This document shows, one piece after another, positions 43,916 through 54,214 of a DNA stretch of 64,000 nucleotides; the stretch's first letter is position 1, and each line of letters begins with the position of its first letter. The notes below the pieces were generated by a model that did no database searches, was not told the origin of the DNA, and saw only the letters and a list, made by a program, of their open reading frames with translations. Source of the DNA: Anaerolineae bacterium (GTDB taxonomy: Bacteria; Chloroflexota; Anaerolineae; Aggregatilineales; Phototrophicaceae); assembly GCA_020849765.1 (NCBI GenBank), contig JADLAY010000034.1:434001-498000 (forward strand), in the 5' to 3' direction. The position numbers and the translations under genes were made by a program.

Positions 43916-44739
43916 GCTCCGACGCTGACCGAATCCCCAATTTGCATGTAGCCGTTCGTGCGGTGAATGATGTTCTGCCCGAAGAGCACACCGCGCTCGC
44001 CGCGCCGGTAAGTCGCGAGGGTCGCCAGCGGCTCGTCGTGCTGGGGAACCGTGCCTGTCTCTTGATCGACGGTCGTGGTCACGCAGCGCGCACAGGCTTT
44101 GACCACGTCGAAGGCCGTATCGCCAATGTGAATCTGGCGCCAGTCATCCTCAGCATAGGCGCCACTGCCCCCAATCACAATGTTCGGACGAAAGCGATTC
44201 ATCGGCAGCCGCATCTTGCCCCGCGCGGATAGTCTCGCGTTCAAGTCATCGAGCGACGCTTCGGACGCCAGCAGCAAGGGATAGGCATCGCTGAAACCGG
44301 TTTGCGCAGGCGTCCTGGCATACTTCGGGTCGACCGGACGGACGAAGCCATCCGCCATGCGCACCAGTCGCGCTTGAATTCCAAGATAGCTGCTCGCCCA
44401 GCGCGCAGCATCCTCCCCTTCATCCACAGCGATGCAGGTGTCGCGCCAGACGACGACAGGCAGGGTCGCTGCGTCGGGCTGCTGCAGCAGCGGCAGCGCA
44501 AGATCGCCCATTTTCGGCGCGCTCATGATCAAGCTTTCGCCGTCGAACGCCGTGTGGATTAACGCCATGGCGGGCAGCTCGCGCTGTGACAAAAACACCC
44601 GCTCGTCATCATCGACGATCATCCACTGGCGGTCGAATCGAAAGCCGCGCGCATCCAGATGGGCACCATCCAGGGCGATCCCGGCACAGGACTTGACCGG
44701 GTAAACATATAGACCGGTGACGACAGCACCTTGAGACAT
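43912..44739 (-). CDS. MOSC-domain protein (mARC/YcbX-like molybdenum enzyme)
   Basis: This 275-aa protein has an N-terminal MOSC-N barrel (GLYVYPVKSCAGIALDGA, with RQWMIVDDD) followed by a MOSC domain. Cys219 in ACARCVTTT is the expected molybdenum-ligating cysteine; Cys216 lies three residues earlier, as in mARC. The family reduces N-hydroxylated compounds using molybdenum cofactor; the substrate here is unknown. Length and motif order agree with YcbX-type proteins lacking the ferredoxin domain, so an external reductase would be needed. It ends 4 nt into the unknown gene at 43583. Confidence 0.85.
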   Translation of the reverse strand: MSQGAVVTGLYVYPVKSCAGIALDGAHLDARGFRFDRQWMIVDDDERVFLSQRELPAMALIHTAFDGESLIMSAPKMGDLALPLLQQPDAATLPVVVWRDTCIAVDEGEDAARWASSYLGIQARLVRMADGFVRPVDPKYARTPAQTGFSDAYPLLLASEASLDDLNARLSARGKMRLPMNRFRPNIVIGGSGAYAEDDWRQIHIGDTAFDVVKACARCVTTTVDQETGTVPQHDEPLATLATYRRGERGVLFGQNIIHRTNGYMQIGDSVSVGA

Positions 44740-44877
44740 AGTAATATCTTCCGCTCCCCTTTTCGCCCTCAGAATATGCCAAAAGAAAAATCGAACGGCA
44801 AATCCTGGCTGGCTTCCGCGCCCGCTTTGCGGTTCAATTAGCGCTGCACTTCATCTCCACCCGATCAAGGTCACGCG

Positions 44878-45867
44878 ATGTCGCCCTCCGAAACGCTCAA
44901 GCAGATCGCCGAAGACATCTATCAGGTCAAACTGCCACTGCCCTTCGCGCTGCGCATTGTCAACTGCTATCTGCTCCGCGGCGACTCAGGCTGGACGATC
45001 ATCGACACGGGCCTGCACACCGAGAATGGCGAGGCCGTCTGGCGTCAAACCCTGGCAGCGCTCGGCATCCAACCGGGCGACCTGAGCGCGATTGTGGTCA
45101 CACATCACCATCCCGATCACTACGGGATGGCGGGTTGGCTGCGCGCCTGGAACGAGGTTGAGACGCCGATCTACACGTCCGCCCGCGAGCGTGACATGAT
45201 CGCGCAGGTCTGGTGGCAAGTTGATGGCGTGTCCAAAGACTTCGCGGCCCTGATGCGTGCCGCGGGCGTCGACGAGGCCATGCTGGCCGGGATGCTGCGC
45301 GTCGGCGCAGAGATCGGCGCACAAACCGCGCCGCATCCACCGCGGCTCGACGTCCTCACGGCGGGCGAGCGGATCAGCCTGGGTGCGCGCGAATTTCGAA
45401 TCCTCAATGGGCCGGGGCACAGCGTCGGTCAACTGCTGCTCTATGACGAAAGCGCGCGGCTCATCTTCTGCGCCGATCACGTGCTCGCCAAGATCACGCC
45501 CAACGTCGGCATCTGGCCCGGCTCGGACGCCAACCCGCTGGCGAGCTTCCTCGACTCGCTACAAAGTCTGTCCGATTTGCCGGTCGATCTGGCATTGCCG
45601 GGGCACCGGAGCCTGATCGAGGACTGGCCGGGACGCATCGCCGAGCTGCAGCGCCATCACGACGAGCGCCTATCCCAGATGCGCGATGCGGCGGGTGACG
45701 GCGCAACCGCCCTGCAAATCGCGGGGGTCGTGTTCAATTTCGACCACTTCTCGACCCACGAGCAGCGCTTCGCCGTCGCCGAGACGCTGGCGCATCTCGA
45801 ATATCTGCGCCAGCAGGGTGCGATCGAACGGCATGGCGACGACGTCTGGATTTTCCGGCGCTGCTAG
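44878..45867 (+). CDS. Metallo-beta-lactamase-fold hydrolase
   Basis: This 329-aa MBL-fold protein has the first metal motif THHHPDH (residues 75-81; His76, His78, Asp80, His81), a second site in GPGHSVGQ, an Asp in CADHVL and a His in LALPGHRS. It has a C-terminal extension of about 90 residues, helical and winged-helix-like, resembling LACTB2/YcbL-type hydrolases with an added domain. The reaction is likely hydrolysis of a thioester, phosphodiester or RNA; the substrate is not assigned. AAGG lies 7 nt before the ATG. It overlaps the convergent GT4 gene by 4 nt. Confidence 0.85.
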   Translation: MSPSETLKQIAEDIYQVKLPLPFALRIVNCYLLRGDSGWTIIDTGLHTENGEAVWRQTLAALGIQPGDLSAIVVTHHHPDHYGMAGWLRAWNEVETPIYTSARERDMIAQVWWQVDGVSKDFAALMRAAGVDEAMLAGMLRVGAEIGAQTAPHPPRLDVLTAGERISLGAREFRILNGPGHSVGQLLLYDESARLIFCADHVLAKITPNVGIWPGSDANPLASFLDSLQSLSDLPVDLALPGHRSLIEDWPGRIAELQRHHDERLSQMRDAAGDGATALQIAGVVFNFDHFSTHEQRFAVAETLAHLEYLRQQGAIERHGDDVWIFRRC

Positions 45868-47009
45868 GCGAACTCCTCCAGAATGGCGGCCGTTTGTTCG
45901 ACCATGCGGTCAAAATCGAAGCGTTCGATGCCGACCTGCGAGTTGGCAGCCAGACGCCCCCGCTGCCCCGGCGCAAATGCCCCCCGGATCACCTCCGCCA
46001 GCGCGTCGACGTCGACGTAGGGCGCGAGCAGCCCGTTGACCCCATGCGTGACGACTTCGGGATTGCCACCCTTGTCACTGGCGATGACGGGCGTGCCCTC
46101 GCGCAGTGCTTCCAACAGCGTATGCGACAGCCCCTCGTAGCCCGAATAGAGCGCGAGATAATCCGCCGCGCGGATGTAGAGCGGCATCTGCTCGCGGCCG
46201 ACCAGTCCCAGGAAGCTGACGCGCTCGCTCAAACCAAGTCGATCCGCCAGTGCGCGCAGTTCCGGCAGCATATCGCCCTCGCCCGCGACCAGCAGCCGCA
46301 CGTCAGGAATCGAGCGCAGCGCCTGGATCAGGTGCTGTACACCTTTCCAGGGCGTCAGGCGGGCGGCGGTGAGCAGCGTCGGCGCATCTTGCGCCAGATC
46401 GAGTGCGCGCCGTGCCTCGGTCTGGGAAAGCGCGCCGCTCTCGCCCTCGTCCGCGCGCCTTGGCGGCATGGCATTGTAGACGACGTGGACACGTTCCGGC
46501 GCGACACCCCAACCGACGACCATGCGCTTGAGATAATGGCTGGGCACAATGATGGCATTCATGCCGCGGGATTCGCGTGCGCGTTTGGTCTTGTCCATCT
46601 CCGCCATCTGGCTGACGTACTGGCGCACCTGGAAATCGTCGACGTCGGTCGAAGGCGTCACCCAGCCTTTGCGGATGGCGCGCTCCCAGGCTTCGTCGCC
46701 GACGACCTTGGCGATGCGCGGCGCCCGGCGCGATCCCATCAGCGGCAGCGCCAGCGTATGCACGTAGACGACGTCCGCCCAGTTCAGCATCGGGTAGGCG
46801 GCGGTGGCGTAGCCGAGCATACGCAGCGGCAGCGCCTGCCGCGGAATCCGCGTCAGCGGGTAGCCATAGCCCTCGGTGCTGCCTGAGCCATAGGTGAGTA
46901 CGCGGATATCCCAGCCGCGCTGCTGGAACTGGGGCAGAATTTCGCGCAGGTAGGTGGCAGGCCCACCCGGTTCAGGATGAAAGATGCCGGAAGCGACAAA
47001 CAGTTTCAT
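45864..47009 (-). CDS. GT4 family glycosyltransferase
   Basis: This 381-aa GT-B enzyme begins MKLFVASGIFHPEPGGPATYL, whose Gly-rich donor loop is typical of GT4. It has TAARLTPWKGVQHLIQAL, LLVAGEGDMLPEL and SGYEGLSHTLLEALREGTPVIASDKGG with the ExxxxxxxE-type motif. It should transfer a sugar to an envelope acceptor. The start at ATG 47009 is family-like; an in-frame TTG at 47036 would add nine residues. It lies 51 nt after the large GT-C-like gene, in the same direction. Confidence 0.85.
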   Translation of the reverse strand: MKLFVASGIFHPEPGGPATYLREILPQFQQRGWDIRVLTYGSGSTEGYGYPLTRIPRQALPLRMLGYATAAYPMLNWADVVYVHTLALPLMGSRRAPRIAKVVGDEAWERAIRKGWVTPSTDVDDFQVRQYVSQMAEMDKTKRARESRGMNAIIVPSHYLKRMVVGWGVAPERVHVVYNAMPPRRADEGESGALSQTEARRALDLAQDAPTLLTAARLTPWKGVQHLIQALRSIPDVRLLVAGEGDMLPELRALADRLGLSERVSFLGLVGREQMPLYIRAADYLALYSGYEGLSHTLLEALREGTPVIASDKGGNPEVVTHGVNGLLAPYVDVDALAEVIRGAFAPGQRGRLAANSQVGIERFDFDRMVEQTAAILEEFA

Positions 47010-47060
47010 GAGCGCAACGTAGACCTCGTTCTGCAATGACCCGCGCGTTGAAGCATGATC

Positions 47061-49070
47061 TCACGAAGGATCGTCGACGGCGAGGGTGATATTCGCCTGT
47101 AAAGTGCGACATTCGAGCGTCGGATCGGCGGATTCGGCGCAGGCCGGGACGGCGACCAGCGCCAGCGCGTGATAGCCGGCGTCGCGCGCGATCTGTTCGT
47201 CAATCGAAAGTGTCCCATCCAGGGCCCACTCGGCGAAGGCCGTCCCGTCAATGACCATCTGGAAGCGCTGCGCATTGCCGGTCACCTCCGCCTGGAGATG
47301 AATGTTCCCTGGCTGCGGCAAAAAGGCATACGCCTCCGCCTGCGAACCAGGACTCCCTGGCGGCACATACGTCACCGGCGCCAGCGGCTGATCGACCGGC
47401 GGCGCTTCCCAGGCAGCCAGCGCCTCGTCCTCGTAGAACGGCGTCCCCAGGCGCTCGAACGCCTCGGCGCTGAAATCCGGTTCCGCCCATTCCTTATGCA
47501 AGATGATGATGTCGACGCCGTTGGCATCCAGCAGCGCCGGGTCGAGCGTTTGCAGCAGCCAGCCGCGCGCGGGCTCCAAGGGTGTTCTGCGTGTGACGTG
47601 CCCGGCGATCATCGGCTGCTGGTAGCCAGTTTGCAGCCAGAGCGCATCTTTATCGACCAGCAGGTGCTGCCACGGGATGTGAAAGACGGCGCGCACGTCC
47701 TCGCGCTGGCTGAGGGCGCTGATCTCCGCGGGAATCTCGGCGGAGACGACCGGCAGATCTGGCCCGCTGTCTCCCCACCAGACCTGGTAATCGAACAGGA
47801 TGAGCGCGGCCAAGATCAGCGCGCTCGCCCAGGCGACCCAGCCTCGCACTCTTGAGCGCAGCAGCCAGGCGCATCCGTAGGCCGCCAGGATGGCGATGAC
47901 CAGCGCCACGGCAAAGTTGAAGCGTCCGGGCGTGCGCACAATATCCACCAGCGGCAGATTCATGATCGCCGCATACGGCAGTGCAATCGCCGACGGGTAG
48001 CCATCAAAGCGGACGGTCGCCAGCGCACCGTTGACGTACAGCAGCGGGCCGAGCGAGAGCACCCAGGCGGCGACGCCCAGCCACAGCCAGCCGCGCGCGG
48101 CACGGGCGCGCATCAGCGCCAGCACGGCCAACAGCCCGGCGATGATCCCCAGGTAGGCGCTGCCCTCGAACGGATCGGCGCCCAGAATTCGCGCGTTGTA
48201 TTCGAGCGATTGGTAGAGCGGGTGGTAGGGCGACGGCGCGACCAACGCCAACAAATCCGCACTGAAGCGCACCGCGCCGCCCTCGTCGCGCACGAGCGCG
48301 GGCGCATTGAGTGTTTCCACGAGTGCAGGCACGGCGAAGATCGCCAGCAGCAGTCCGCCGAGCACGGCTACGACGACGATACGGCGGACGTCGCGCCAGC
48401 GCTTCCAGGCGCGCACGAGAAACCAGAGCGTGATCGGCAGCGTCGTGAAGATCGGCATCTGCGTGCTGCCGAGCGCGCTCAGCGCCAGGCAAACCGCGGC
48501 GGCAGCGGTCAGCGCCCTGACGCGGCGCGCATCCTCAGCCTTGAGCAGATGCAGCAGCGCCAGGACATAGAGCGGGATGCTCCACTGTGCCAACAGCCCG
48601 ACGTGCCCGGCAGCCAGATGTCCCTGCATGGTCGGGTAAGCCATATAGATGACCCCGGCCACGAGTGCGGCGGGCGCACTGCCGGTCAGATGACGCGCCA
48701 ACAGGGACATCGCCCAGCCGTTCAGGGCCAGCGTCAGCACGATCTGCGTGTTATAGGCCGCGGGCAGCGTCATGATGAATGCCAGCAGCCAGGCAGGGAA
48801 CAATTGCAGCGGATTGCCCCAGAAGTACGCGCTCGGCATCCCTTGCGGGTAGAGCAGCAGCGGCTGATAGAAAAGCGGCTGCCCGGTCTTGAGCGCGTGA
48901 TCGATCCACCAGATGTGACGCGCGATCTCGTAGGAATCGCCGAACGGGTGCCCGGCGAAGTGCGTCGACCAGATGGTGATCAGCGGGTAGGTGATCCCCA
49001 GAGCGACAAGCAGGTAAAACCCGAACAAAGCCAGTGGGCGCAGGCGTTCAGACCGCGGCATGTTGACCAT
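47061..49070 (-). CDS. GT-C-type polytopic membrane protein
   Basis: This 669-aa protein has about 11 membrane helices in the first 440 residues and an external C-terminal domain of about 220 residues. The first loop has AGHPFGDSYEIARHIWW, where the Asp-x-x-Glu arrangement (DSYE) recalls the catalytic loop of GT39/GT83-type polyprenyl-sugar transferases, and the helices resemble those of the GT-C protein at 20838. The acceptor is unknown, and enzymatic activity is inferred only. Its start follows the stop of the PCMT gene as TGAATG, so the two are translationally coupled; an alternative ATG lies at codon 4. Confidence 0.7.
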   Translation of the reverse strand: MVNMPRSERLRPLALFGFYLLVALGITYPLITIWSTHFAGHPFGDSYEIARHIWWIDHALKTGQPLFYQPLLLYPQGMPSAYFWGNPLQLFPAWLLAFIMTLPAAYNTQIVLTLALNGWAMSLLARHLTGSAPAALVAGVIYMAYPTMQGHLAAGHVGLLAQWSIPLYVLALLHLLKAEDARRVRALTAAAAVCLALSALGSTQMPIFTTLPITLWFLVRAWKRWRDVRRIVVVAVLGGLLLAIFAVPALVETLNAPALVRDEGGAVRFSADLLALVAPSPYHPLYQSLEYNARILGADPFEGSAYLGIIAGLLAVLALMRARAARGWLWLGVAAWVLSLGPLLYVNGALATVRFDGYPSAIALPYAAIMNLPLVDIVRTPGRFNFAVALVIAILAAYGCAWLLRSRVRGWVAWASALILAALILFDYQVWWGDSGPDLPVVSAEIPAEISALSQREDVRAVFHIPWQHLLVDKDALWLQTGYQQPMIAGHVTRRTPLEPARGWLLQTLDPALLDANGVDIIILHKEWAEPDFSAEAFERLGTPFYEDEALAAWEAPPVDQPLAPVTYVPPGSPGSQAEAYAFLPQPGNIHLQAEVTGNAQRFQMVIDGTAFAEWALDGTLSIDEQIARDAGYHALALVAVPACAESADPTLECRTLQANITLAVDDPS

Positions 49071-50318
49071 TCACTGTGCCGGTGTGGAAGAATTGGGCGT
49101 CGAGATGTCGATCAAATACTGCATGTGCGTCTTGCGGATGTAGAGCGCGCCCGCGGGCAGCTTCAGACGCACCTCCGCTGGCAGCGCCAGCACGTGCAGA
49201 TCGTCTTCCAGCGGTGGGCTGCCCGCCGCCTGCCAGTTGAGCAGGTGATTGGTCAGCCGGGCCGCCAGCATGTCGCTCTCGCCATAGATGCGCACCAGCA
49301 GTTCGATGCCATTGGTTCGCCGCTTGCGTACGTGATCGCCTTGAGGAATGACGACGGCGATCTGTTCGCTTTCGATCAAGCCGCAGCGCTGCTCGAACCC
49401 GGCGCGTTCTTTGTCCTTCCGCCTTTCGACGTAGAGCTGGCCAAAAGCCGGATCGTGCAGTTCGATCCACATGGCCCAACCGGCCCAATTGCTGATCAGT
49501 TTCGCCTGGACACCGGTAGATGTGTCGCGTGCTGGCCCGGCCAGCGTCTGCGCCAGTGCGCTTGGATCGAACTCGACCTTGCCATCGCTCCAGACGGTGA
49601 TGTTGTCTTTGCCGGGCAGTGGATGCAGCCGCTCCTCAATCGCATCCGCCCCACGCAGCGGCATGAAGCCGCCCAGGGTGACGTTGGCGCTGGTCAGACG
49701 ATGCTCCGCCGTCCGCTCGAAGGCGATCACACGCGGTGTGCAGCGCAGGGTCAGCGGCAAGACCAATCTGCCGCCCATCCGCAGTTGATCGCGCCAGGCG
49801 GGCGCAATATCCCCGGCGCCGACGGTCAGAATGATGCGGTCGAAAGGCGCAAATGTATCCGCGCCGAACGCCCCATCGCCGCATAGGACGCGGACCTGGG
49901 TGTAGCCGCTGGCGGTGAGATGCTCGGTCGCCTCATGAACGATGTCGGTGTCGATGTCGATGGTCGTCACCTGCCCGCTCTCGCCGACGATGTGGGCCAT
50001 GAGTGCGGCGTTGTAGCCCGTCCCCGCGCCGATCTCCAGCACGCGATGTCCCGGTTCGAGAGCGAGCATTTCCAGCATCAGCGCCATGATCGCCGGTTGT
50101 GATGAAGAACTGATCGGCTGCTTGCGCTCGTTGTAACGCGTCACGATGGCATCGTCACGATAGATACGATCGAGGGGCACGTCCGGCAGGAAGACATGGC
50201 GCGGCACAGCGCGAAAGGCCATTTCGACGGCTTCGGTCTGAATCAGGTCGCGCGCCTTGAGATCATCAACCATGGCCTGCTGGCGCGCCGACATCCCTGT
50301 CTCATCCGTGCCGCTCAT
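49071..50318 (-). CDS. Protein-L-isoaspartate methyltransferase-like protein with C-terminal extension
   Basis: This 415-aa protein carries a PCMT domain at about residues 10-220. Its AdoMet motif is VLEIGAGTGYNAALMA, preceded by the substrate-loop SSSSQPAIMALM, as in L-isoaspartyl O-methyltransferase. The remaining 190 residues form a second domain; its WAMWIELHDP and RIYGESDMLAARLTNHLLNW segments recall the C-terminal part of FxLD-type methyltransferases. It may thus repair proteins or modify a specific peptide. ATG 50318 is preferred over an in-frame start 16 codons upstream. The gene follows VOC by 13 nt and overlaps the GT-C gene start. Confidence 0.75.
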   Translation of the reverse strand: MSGTDETGMSARQQAMVDDLKARDLIQTEAVEMAFRAVPRHVFLPDVPLDRIYRDDAIVTRYNERKQPISSSSQPAIMALMLEMLALEPGHRVLEIGAGTGYNAALMAHIVGESGQVTTIDIDTDIVHEATEHLTASGYTQVRVLCGDGAFGADTFAPFDRIILTVGAGDIAPAWRDQLRMGGRLVLPLTLRCTPRVIAFERTAEHRLTSANVTLGGFMPLRGADAIEERLHPLPGKDNITVWSDGKVEFDPSALAQTLAGPARDTSTGVQAKLISNWAGWAMWIELHDPAFGQLYVERRKDKERAGFEQRCGLIESEQIAVVIPQGDHVRKRRTNGIELLVRIYGESDMLAARLTNHLLNWQAAGSPPLEDDLHVLALPAEVRLKLPAGALYIRKTHMQYLIDISTPNSSTPAQ

Positions 50319-50331
50319 GCGCTGCAATCCC

Positions 50332-50757
50332 TTACGGACTCCGTTCGCCCATCGTCGTATTGGCATTCTTCTCCTCGCCTAACGGACTGATGAACTCGAC
50401 CCGATTGCCAAACGGATCGCGAAACTCGAAGCGCGCGTAACCGGGGATCGGGACGCTGTCGCCAATCTCGATGCCATGGGTGAGCAGGCGCGCTTGCCAG
50501 GTCTCCAGGTCAGTCACCTGATAGGCCAGATGCGCCTTCGTCCGCGACCGCTCGACGCCATCTTCGACCCCGATGTGCACTTGTTGATCGCCCACACTCA
50601 GCCAGAAGCCGCCGCGCCCCTTCAAGGAATCAGGCTTTTCGATCTCCGGCAGGCCCAACAGATCGCAGTAGAAGGCGCGGGCCTGCGCCTCGGCGCCTCG
50701 CGGGATGGTGATCTGGGCATGATGCAATTGAAGAATGTGGGGCGATGGCGACGACAT
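50332..50757 (-). CDS. Glyoxalase/VOC-superfamily protein
   Basis: This 141-aa protein has the vicinal oxygen chelate beta-alpha-beta-beta-beta pattern. The strand LQLHHAQITIPRGAE, helix ARAFYCDLLGLPE, GGFWLSVGDQQVHIGV and the final FRDPFGNRVEFISP carry His and Glu residues at metal-ligand positions (HHAQI, QVHIG and VEFIS). It could be a small lyase, dioxygenase or resistance protein; the reaction is not determinable. The start at ATG 50757 begins MSSPSPH. It is the first gene of a four-gene operon through PCMT, GT-C and GT4. Confidence 0.8.
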   Translation of the reverse strand: MSSPSPHILQLHHAQITIPRGAEAQARAFYCDLLGLPEIEKPDSLKGRGGFWLSVGDQQVHIGVEDGVERSRTKAHLAYQVTDLETWQARLLTHGIEIGDSVPIPGYARFEFRDPFGNRVEFISPLGEEKNANTTMGERSP

Positions 50758-50850
50758 AGCGGTTCCCGCGCGCTTTGAGATGGACATCAAATCCCATTAT
50801 AACGCGACGTGGAGGCAGAACGGGGATCACGGGCAGATGAGCGAAATCAA

Positions 50851-50878
50851 AAAGGTCGACCTGCGCGGGTCGACCTTT
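50851..50878 (-). terminator. Intrinsic terminator of the pst operon
   Basis: AAAGGTCGACC (50851-50861) and GGTCGACCTTT (50868-50878) form an 11-bp stem with a 6-nt loop. Read leftwards it is followed by TTGATTTCG, giving a run of five T from the stem base. It lies just after pstB. Confidence 0.85.
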
Positions 50879-50900
50879 GCGTTTCTGCTGAAGGCGGAGA

Positions 50901-51706
50901 TTAACCGAATTCGCCGCGGATGTAGCGTTCGGTCTCTTCGGCTTTCGGATTGCTGAAGAGCTGGTCAGTCGGCGCGTATTCGCCCAACACGCCCCAGCGA
51001 CGCTCCTGGCCGCCGGTTTCTTCGGCCTTGCGGATGCTGAAGAAGGCGGTGTAATCGGACACACGCTGCGCCTGCTGCATATTGTGCGTCACGATCACGA
51101 TCGTGTACTGCTTGACCAGTTCTCTCATCAGCTCTTCGATGGCCTGTGTGGCAATCGGGTCGAGCGCCGACGCTGGTTCGTCCATCAGGATGACGTCCGG
51201 CTCGACCGCGATCGTGCGCGCGATGCACAGGCGCTGCTGCTGGCCGCCGGAAAGCGCCAGGCCGGACTTCTTGAGATCATCCTTGACCTCGTCCCACAGA
51301 TACGCGCCCTTGATGCTCCGTTCGACGATTTCATCGAGCGTGCGCCGGTCGCGGATGCCCAACAATCGCGGGCCATAGGCGACGTTGTCGTAGATGCTCT
51401 TCGGGAACGGGTTCGGCTTCTGGAAGACCATGCCGATGCGACGGCGCACTTCCACAGGGTCGACATTGTCGCCATAGAGATTCTTGTTGTGATAGAGCAC
51501 CTGCCCCTCGACGCGTGCGCCGGGGATCAGGTCGTTCATGCGATTGATCGAGCGCAGGACGGTGCTTTTGCCGCAGCCGGAGGGGCCGATGAAGGCAGTG
51601 ATCTTGTTGTGGTAGATGGGGATATTGACGTCATCCACCGCCAGCTTGTCGTTGTAAAAGACCTTGACTGACTTGAGGTCGATGGCGGTCGCGCCATTGG
51701 TTGTCG

Positions 51707-51710
<4 letters not shown>
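50901..51710 (-). CDS. pstB: Phosphate ABC transporter ATP-binding protein
   Basis: This 269-aa ATPase energises high-affinity phosphate import. Walker A is GPSGCGKST, the signature is LSGGQQQR and Walker B is [13 protein letters not shown], with an intact H-loop (VTHNM). The start at ATG 51710 overlaps pstA's stop (ATGA), and GGAGGAG is just upstream. A longer open frame extends upstream but is out of register with any protein pattern. No phoU follows; a terminator does, so the operon ends here. Confidence 0.97.
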
Positions 51711-53064
<1,354 letters not shown>

Positions 53065-53065
<1 letters not shown>

Positions 53066-54063
53066 TATTGATACGCCTCGCGGAATCGGTTGGTGATGTA
53101 GCGGCTCAGCAGGTTCAACCCCAGCGTGAAGATGAACAGCGCAAAGCCGAGCGCGAACAGGCTGTCGTAGTCAACCGAGTTGTAGCTCAGGTCGCCACCG
53201 CTGATACGCGCGATGTGGCCCGTGATCGTCTCGGCGGCCACGAAGAAGTTGGGCGGCATCGTCCAGTTGGGTCCGGCACCGGCGGCCAGGGCCACGATCA
53301 TTGTCTCGCCGACCGCGCGTGAGATGCCGACGATGGCGGCCGCGACAATGCCCGAAAGCGCCGCAGGCAGTATCACTTTGCTGATGGTTTCGAATTTGGT
53401 CGCGCTCAAGCCGTAGCTGGCTTCGCGCAAGTTGCGCGGCACAGCGCTCAACGCATCCTCGCTCATGGATGCGATGGTCGGCAATATCATGATGCCCATG
53501 ACCAACCCGGCGGAGGCTGTGTTGTAAAACTGCACGGTGTCTCGTCCAAACACGCCCTGCAGCAGGGGTGTCATGAAGGTGACGGCAAAGTAGCCATAAA
53601 CCACCGTTGGAATACCCGCGAGGATTTCCAGAATCGGCTTGAGTGACCCGCGCACGCGTGGGGACGCATATTCGCTCAGGTAGATGGCAGCGCCCAGGCC
53701 GAGTGGCAGCGCAACCAGCATCGCCACAAAAGATGTCATCAACGTCGACTCAAGAAGCGGGAGTATGCCAAACTTCAGGCCGGCGGGCTGCCAGCTCGTC
53801 GAAAAGAAGAATTCCCCCAGCGTGACCACAGGCTGTCCCTGCGCATCGAGTGTGCTGAACAGCAGAAGCGACTCGCGGCCCAGAACGACGACAATACCTA
53901 ACGTCGTGAAAATGGAGACGATGCCGCAAAACAGCAACACGTAACGAATGAAGTCGTCAAACAGACGCGCGCGCTTCTCGATACGTGGGGAACCGTCGGC
54001 ATCATTGACCAGAGCCTTGGCAATGACCTCTGACTTCCGCCCAATCTGAAGTTCGGATTGCAT
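53065..54063 (-). CDS. pstC: Phosphate ABC transporter permease
   Basis: This 332-aa inner-membrane permease has six helices and the EAA-type loop SEDALSAVPRNLREASYGLSATKFETI (in parts ALSAVPRNLREASYGLSATK). It pairs with PstA around PstB. A charged N-terminal cytoplasmic extension of about 40 residues is longer than in E. coli. An operator-like pair of TTAA boxes and a -10 box lie upstream, so it has its own promoter in addition to read-through from pstS. The ATG at 54063 has no strong Shine-Dalgarno sequence. Confidence 0.95.
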
Positions 54064-54098
54064 AGGGTGTCCTGAAAAGTGAAGGCATCCGGGGGGCC

Positions 54099-54130
54099 AT
54101 TATGCAGCAGGATTGTTAAGTCGCATTTAA
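54099..54130 (-). promoter_or_regulatory. Pho-box-like TTAA pair and -10 box before pstC
   Basis: TTAA cores at 54116-54119 and 54127-54130 are 11 bp apart and sit in a repeat, TTAAGTCGCAT then TTAAGCGAC. Reading leftwards (the pstC direction) the pair is GCTTAAAT-GCG-ACTTAACA. A CATAAT at 54104-54099 lies about 11 nt further on, where a -10 box would follow a Pho box that replaces the -35. Confidence 0.55.
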
Positions 54131-54161
54131 GCGACCGTGAAATCCTCGAAATCTTAAGCAA

Positions 54162-54187
54162 GGAAGCAGTCCAAATGGACTGCTTCC
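54162..54187 (-). terminator. Hairpin between pstS and pstC (partial terminator)
   Basis: GGAAGCAGTCC (54162-54172) and GGACTGCTTCC (54177-54187) form a perfect 11-bp stem with a 4-nt loop, followed leftwards by TTGCTTAAG. A stem with a poor U-run after pstS would lower transporter expression relative to the binding protein or protect pstS mRNA 3' ends. Confidence 0.6.
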
Positions 54188-54214
54188 GCGCTGCTTTGCC
54201 TGAAACTCGTCGAA

